This document shows, in pieces, positions 59,842 through 64,000 of a stretch of 64,000 bases of DNA; the first letter of the stretch is position 1; each line of letters starts with the position of its first letter. A program made the translations under genes and the position numbers. The notes below the pieces were generated by a model. The model worked only from the letters and a program-made list of their open reading frames with translations. It was not told the DNA's origin and made no database searches. The DNA is from Phycisphaerales bacterium. Its GTDB lineage: Bacteria; Planctomycetota; Phycisphaerae; Phycisphaerales; UBA1924. The stretch is from assembly GCA_029260495.1 (NCBI GenBank), contig JAJDDD010000006.1:1-64000 (forward strand), in the 5' to 3' direction.

Positions 59842-61734
59842 ATGGCCCACGAGCACACGATGACAGCGAGCACACCCGGGCAGCCGGCCACAGCGGGCGC
59901 CCTTCTGGAAGAGCTTGCGCGCTTCGATGGACCCATGCCCGAGTTTCTCGCCAGCCTCGTCGAAGCGCAGCGCGCGCTGGTCGGCGCCCGGGAGGCCGTC
60001 ATCCTTTTTGCCCGAGTTGAAGATGGCTCGGTCGACGCGGTCGCCGCAAGTCCGACGAGCATTGTGGAAGGCGAAGCGCCGGACTGGCTCGCCCGGGCAG
60101 CCGCCGCGTGTCCGGGGGTCGCGAAGCGTCAGCAAGCAGAGACGCTTGTGCTCCAGTCATCGGACGGTTTGTATGACGAGGAGCGGGGCCGGCGGCTTGT
60201 GCTGACGCCTATTTCACGATCGAATCCTCACGATGCGCCATTCGTGGGCGCCTTCGTTCTGGATCGCGCGACAAACGATGGCGCTGCTGCTGCGATTGGT
60301 CAACTTGCGCTCACCGCGCTGCTTGCGCCTGCGTATGAAGCGCGAGCCGGGGCAGCGGCTCATATCGATTTCGCTGCTCGCCTGCGGGCTCCGATTGAGA
60401 CGCTCGGGAGTGTCAACGCGCACGACCGATTTGGCGCCGCCGCGATGGCGCTGTGTGATGAAGTTATGGCGCGATACAAATGCGATCGCGCCAGCCTGGC
60501 GTTGCTCCGGGGCGCCACGCTCAAGCTTGAAGCGATGAGCCACACGGAGCGCATCGTCCGTAAGACGAATATGGTCCAGCAGCTTGAAGCAGCGATGGAG
60601 GAGTGCCTCGATCAGGATGTCGAAACGGCGCATCCCGCGACTTCACAGGCGACCTTCATCAACCGCGCGGCGCGCGAATACGCGATGGCGCATGGTCCTC
60701 GTTGTTTGCTCTCGCTTCCGCTGCGCCGAGACGGGCAGGCGGTGGGCGTGCTGACGGTCGAGCGCAGCATTGATGAGCCGTTCTATCTGGAGGACGTTGA
60801 ATCTTTGCGACTGTGTTGTGATCTTCTGGCGCCGCGCCTGCTTGAACTGCACGATCGGGACGCCTGGTTCGGTGCACGGGCGGCTCGGCGAGGGCGCAAG
60901 CTGTTGGCGAATGTCTGGGGAGCTGAGCACACCTGGATTAAACTTGCAGCGGTGCTGACTTCCGCGCTGCTGCTCTTTTCAATCTTTGTTCATGGAACGC
61001 GCTACGTTCGCGCCCCCTTTACGATTGCGCCGGGCGCGGTGCGCATCATTCCAGCGCCCTTTGACGGCCGGCTCGCGCGTGTGAGCGTGGATATCGGCGA
61101 CAGAACGCAGGCCGATCAGACAGTGCTCGCTGAGCTTGACGCATCTGACCTTCGTTTGGAGCTCGCCGCACAACAGGCGGAGCTGACGACGCATCAGCGC
61201 GCCCTGGCGGCAGCCCAGCGCGAGGGCGACGCAGTCCTCGGTCAAATTGAAACAGCGCGCGCAGATCAATCCCGCGCTCGCATTGCGCTGCTTGAACACA
61301 GAATCGAATCCGCAACATTGCTCGCCCCGATTGACGGCGTTGTGGCTGCGGGTGATTTAAAATCGCGCGTCGGCGCCCCTGTCCAGGCTGGGGAGACACT
61401 TTTTGAGATCGTAAGCAACGAAGACAATCGCGAAGCTCGTTTGCAGATTCCCGAATCACGCGTCGCGGAGTTGCCCGCGGGCGCCGCTGGCCAGCTCGTG
61501 ATCCCCGCCTATCCCGATCAACCCGTCGCGTTCACCATCGAGCATATTGACCCTGTCGCGCGCGTTGTTGGCGGTCACAACGTGTTTACAGCTCGCGCAC
61601 AGTTAGAGACTCCTCCCGACTGGCTGCGCCCAGGCATGGAAGGCGCTGCCCGGATCAACGTTGGCAGAGCGCGATACATTCAGCTCTGGACCAAACCCAT
61701 TCTTGACTGGCTCCGCCTGAGGCTCTGGCTCTGA
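59842..61734 (+). CDS. GAF-domain/HlyD fusion membrane protein
   Basis: The 630-residue protein has a cytosolic N-terminal half with a GAF-like sensory domain (~residues 195-345, FGAAAMALCDEVMARYKCDR, RCLLSLPLRRDGQAVGVLTV), a membrane helix near residue 370-395 (IKLAAVLTSALLLFSIFVHG), then a HlyD part: the barrel-sandwich IIPAPFDGRLARVSVDIGDR, a coiled-coil hairpin, ATLLAPIDGVVAAGDLKSRV and a final beta-barrel. It combines a small-molecule sensor with an export adaptor. Followed 28 bases later by the M50 protein gene; probably co-transcribed. Confidence 0.85.
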   Translation: MAHEHTMTASTPGQPATAGALLEELARFDGPMPEFLASLVEAQRALVGAREAVILFARVEDGSVDAVAASPTSIVEGEAPDWLARAAAACPGVAKRQQAETLVLQSSDGLYDEERGRRLVLTPISRSNPHDAPFVGAFVLDRATNDGAAAAIGQLALTALLAPAYEARAGAAAHIDFAARLRAPIETLGSVNAHDRFGAAAMALCDEVMARYKCDRASLALLRGATLKLEAMSHTERIVRKTNMVQQLEAAMEECLDQDVETAHPATSQATFINRAAREYAMAHGPRCLLSLPLRRDGQAVGVLTVERSIDEPFYLEDVESLRLCCDLLAPRLLELHDRDAWFGARAARRGRKLLANVWGAEHTWIKLAAVLTSALLLFSIFVHGTRYVRAPFTIAPGAVRIIPAPFDGRLARVSVDIGDRTQADQTVLAELDASDLRLELAAQQAELTTHQRALAAAQREGDAVLGQIETARADQSRARIALLEHRIESATLLAPIDGVVAAGDLKSRVGAPVQAGETLFEIVSNEDNREARLQIPESRVAELPAGAAGQLVIPAYPDQPVAFTIEHIDPVARVVGGHNVFTARAQLETPPDWLRPGMEGAARINVGRARYIQLWTKPILDWLRLRLWL

Positions 61735-61762
61735 TGCCAGGCTGCTCTTCGGAATCGCGATC

Positions 61763-63928
61763 ATGAGTGTCGAACGGCCGACATTTCACGAGTCATGGAA
61801 TCGCGTTGCGAACCTGCGCCCGCGCCTGCGCTCAACGACGCAAATTACCCGCGCCAACTTCCGAGGTGAGCACTGGCGCATTGTTCAGGATTCCACCGGC
61901 GCCCGCTTCTTTCGGCTCAACAACTCCGCGTACCGATTCGTCGGTTTACTCGATGGCAATCGCACCGTCGTCGAGGCCTGGCGCCTCGTCAATGATCAGC
62001 TCGGCGATGACGCGCCAACACAGGGCGAAGTCATCCAGCTTCTCGGGCAGTTGCACACTTCCAATCTGCTTCACGCTGACATTTCGCCCGATACAGCAGC
62101 AGTCTTTCGCCGTCAGCGCAAAAGGACGCAGCGTGAGCTGACCCAGCGCCTCACCAACTTCTTCTATGTGCGCATTCCGCTTGTCGATCCCAATCGCTTT
62201 CTCGATCGCTGGGCCTGGCTCGTTGGGTGGTTATTCACGCCGGTCGGCCTTGCGCTCTGGTGCATTCTTCTGCTCGTCGGTGCGTTTCATCTCATCGGCG
62301 CTGGGCAAGGGCTTATCGAGGGGGCTGAGTCAGCATTGGCGCCGCGAAATCTCTGGCTGCTCTATGTGAGCTACGCCGTCATTAAAGGTGTGCATGAGCT
62401 GGGGCATGCGTTTGCGTGCAAGGTCTTTGGCAAGCGCGATGGGGATTCCGGAGGCGAAGTTCACGCGCTCGGCATCATGCTGCTCTTCTTCATGCCTGTT
62501 CCCTACGCAGACGCATCCAATGCCTGGACGCTGCGCAGCAAATGGCAGCGCATCGTCGTGGGGGGCGCCGGCATTATCGTTGAGCTTGCTATCGCCTCGG
62601 TCGCCGCTGTCATCTGGACGCGCACGGCGTCGGATTCCACACTCCATGCCCTTGCGTATAACGCCATCCTCATCGCCGGTGTCTCCACGCTCTTCTTTAA
62701 TGGCAACCCGCTGCTGCGCTATGACGGCTATTTCATTCTGTCGGATCTTCTGGAAGTTCCAAACCTTGCCCAGCGCAGCAAAGAACAGCTCTACTACCTC
62801 GTTAAGAAACACATCTGGCGCGCCCCGCGCCTGCGTGAGTCCGCCCACACCCCCGGCGAGCGCATCTGGCTTCCCATCTACGCTGTCGTGTCGGGTGTCT
62901 ATCGCATCTTCGTCAGCGTCGCCATTCTCTTCATGCTCGCGACACGATTTCTCTTCGTCGGCGCCGCCCTCGCGGCGCTTTCGATTGTGCTCTGGCTCAT
63001 CATCCCCGCCAGCAAGTTCTTCCACTATCTCGCGACGCACTCGGAAATTCAACGTGTCCGCACTCGCGCGGTCAGTTCTACGCTTGCGTTCGCGATCATC
63101 ATTCTCGCAGCGATAACTCTTATCCCTGCGCCCGATCGCGCCAAAGCCGAGGGCGTCGTCGAGCCGGCCCGTCTCGCGGTCATCCACGCGGAAGTCCCGG
63201 GTGTTCTCGAGGAGATGGAGCCCACAGGCTACATCATTGATTCTGACTCGAGCGCCTTGCTCAGGCTGAAAGATCCTTCGCTGCTCGCCCGAGTCGATGA
63301 GCTGCGCGCAGCTGTCCGGGAGGTGGAGCATCTGCGCCGGCGCGCGATCACGACTGATCCAGCCAGGGCTCTTGCCCTCGCCAGCCGTGCAAACGTGCTT
63401 CGTGAACAACTCGCCCGCGCTGAAACCGACGCAGCCTCTCTTGCTATCAACGCGCCCTTCCACGGCGTGTGGATCGCGCCTTCATCCTCCGAAATAGTCG
63501 GCAAGCACTTTGCTCGCGGCGAAGTTGTCGGCATTGTTGCGGACCTCGATCAACTCATTATCCGTGCCGCAGCGACGCAGCAAATCGCCGCCCGCCTTTC
63601 TCAAGCAGGCAAATCTGTGGAAGTTCGGACTGCGGCAAATCCGGGTCAAACCATTCAAGGCGCCATTCTCAAGATCGCTCCCGCTGGAGAAGACATCCTC
63701 CCGTCCGCGGCGCTCGGCTATCTCGGGGGCGGCGCGATCGCTGTCGATCCCAATGACTCAACCGGCCGGCGCGCCGCCCAGCGCTTTTTCGAGATACGCA
63801 TCTCTCTTCCGCCCAATACGAATCTTCTCCCAGGTCAGCGCGTCACCGTCCGCTTTGACACACCCAACAAACCCCTGCTCGCCCAGTGGACCCGCGCCAT
63901 TCGTCAACTGCTTCAGCGAACATCGTAG
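61763..63928 (+). CDS. PqqD-like/M50 metalloprotease/HlyD fusion membrane protein
   Basis: A 721-residue protein with three parts. Residues ~25-110 resemble the PqqD/RRE peptide-binding fold (TTQITRANFRGEHWRIVQDS, ARFFRLNNSAYRFVGLLDGN). Residues ~150-430 form an M50 site-2-protease-like membrane domain: HELGH at 211-215 with catalytic Glu212, and the third ligand Asp321 in NPLLRYDGYF. Residues ~455-715 are a HlyD-type adaptor with a coiled-coil hairpin and beta-barrel. This combination occurs in export systems near RiPP or peptide maturation. It is probably an intramembrane peptidase coupled to secretion; substrate unknown. Confidence 0.85.
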   Translation: MSVERPTFHESWNRVANLRPRLRSTTQITRANFRGEHWRIVQDSTGARFFRLNNSAYRFVGLLDGNRTVVEAWRLVNDQLGDDAPTQGEVIQLLGQLHTSNLLHADISPDTAAVFRRQRKRTQRELTQRLTNFFYVRIPLVDPNRFLDRWAWLVGWLFTPVGLALWCILLLVGAFHLIGAGQGLIEGAESALAPRNLWLLYVSYAVIKGVHELGHAFACKVFGKRDGDSGGEVHALGIMLLFFMPVPYADASNAWTLRSKWQRIVVGGAGIIVELAIASVAAVIWTRTASDSTLHALAYNAILIAGVSTLFFNGNPLLRYDGYFILSDLLEVPNLAQRSKEQLYYLVKKHIWRAPRLRESAHTPGERIWLPIYAVVSGVYRIFVSVAILFMLATRFLFVGAALAALSIVLWLIIPASKFFHYLATHSEIQRVRTRAVSSTLAFAIIILAAITLIPAPDRAKAEGVVEPARLAVIHAEVPGVLEEMEPTGYIIDSDSSALLRLKDPSLLARVDELRAAVREVEHLRRRAITTDPARALALASRANVLREQLARAETDAASLAINAPFHGVWIAPSSSEIVGKHFARGEVVGIVADLDQLIIRAAATQQIAARLSQAGKSVEVRTAANPGQTIQGAILKIAPAGEDILPSAALGYLGGGAIAVDPNDSTGRRAAQRFFEIRISLPPNTNLLPGQRVTVRFDTPNKPLLAQWTRAIRQLLQRTS

Positions 63929-63931
63929 CGC

Positions 63932-64000
63932 ATGACTCAACTCACACTCACATCCTACGAAGCCCTCGCCCGCTGGCCGGCGCACAAGCCGCTCCCCAAG
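63932..64000 (+). CDS. Start of next gene, cut by window end
   Basis: An ATG at 63932, three bases after the M50 stop, opens a frame of 23 codons to the window edge (MTQLTLTSYEALARWPAHKP then LPK). The close spacing suggests it is a further member of the export cluster. Too little is present to name it. Confidence 0.55.
   Translation, partial: MTQLTLTSYEALARWPAHKPLPK

Noticed and set aside
62330-63463. Minus-strand open frame (~377 codons) opposite the M50-HlyD gene
   Set aside because: Antisense shadow: the plus-strand gene has clear HELGH and HlyD motifs, and this frame has none.
1-64000. tRNA, rRNA, CRISPR arrays, insertion sequences or prophage genes
   Set aside because: No transposase, integrase or phage-like protein, no spaced repeat array and no cloverleaf-like or rRNA stretch was recognised; small RNAs cannot be excluded by eye.

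Overview
The window reads as a chromosomal stretch from a planctomycete, most likely of the Phycisphaerae/Phycisphaerales type. The clues are six secreted proteins ending in a proline/alanine stretch, one hydrophobic helix and an Arg-rich tail (a PEP-CTERM-like sorting tail), a protein with a 'GC-type' dockerin ending in WGAC, an H-X9-DG pseudopilin, the futalosine menaquinone gene mqnC, a high-GC base composition and many genes without a clear Shine-Dalgarno. This lineage call is inference from protein families. I saw no rRNA, tRNA, CRISPR array or insertion sequence.

Layout. 1-4.6 kb: three paralogous secreted sorting-tail proteins in tandem (the first cut by the window edge), a membrane protein flanked by two nearly identical terminator hairpins, and a fourth sorting-tail protein. 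4.7-7.2 kb: an H-X9-DG pseudopilin, a dockerin protein and a DinB-fold protein. 7.4-13.0 kb: an arginine/ornithine succinyltransferase (AST) catabolic cluster, M20 peptidase-astC-astA-astD, with no astB or astE. 13-18.6 kb: aroB and guaA (minus strand), then an RsbW-like anti-sigma factor behind a 17-codon leader ORF, and mnmG. 18.5-27.5 kb: small envelope proteins, a 900-residue TPR protein with an HExxH metallopeptidase site, a LolA-like protein, a YceI protein, ruvX, a lone nuoH and a TM2 protein. 27.6-38.6 kb: aroC, two more sorting-tail proteins, a Bfd-like ferredoxin, glyQS-VIT-saccharopine-dehydrogenase-like, a threonine dehydrogenase lacking its structural-zinc cysteines, lipoproteins and a small Cys-rich secreted peptide. 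38.6-42.5 kb: mqnC, a membrane protein and a SpoU-type RNA methyltransferase.

42.5-57.4 kb is one minus-strand run of nine genes, many overlapping by a few bases: LMW-phosphatase/RpiB fusion, coiled-coil membrane protein, iron-type ABC solute-binding lipoprotein, an ABC permease fused in frame to an NHL beta-propeller, a 1001-residue VWA membrane protein, MoxR, an EF-hand-like secreted protein, a DUF58 protein and a BatA-like VWA protein. It combines the MoxR/DUF58/VWA envelope module with transporter parts; no ABC ATPase is visible.

57.6-64 kb holds two hypothetical proteins, then a periplasmic adaptor facing a GAF-HlyD membrane fusion protein and a PqqD-like/M50 protease/HlyD fusion protein, with a further gene starting at the window edge. 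This looks like an uncharacterised export or peptide-processing system. The best candidates for new biology are this locus, the permease-NHL fusion within the MoxR operon, and the AST cluster with an M20 enzyme where AstE would be expected.
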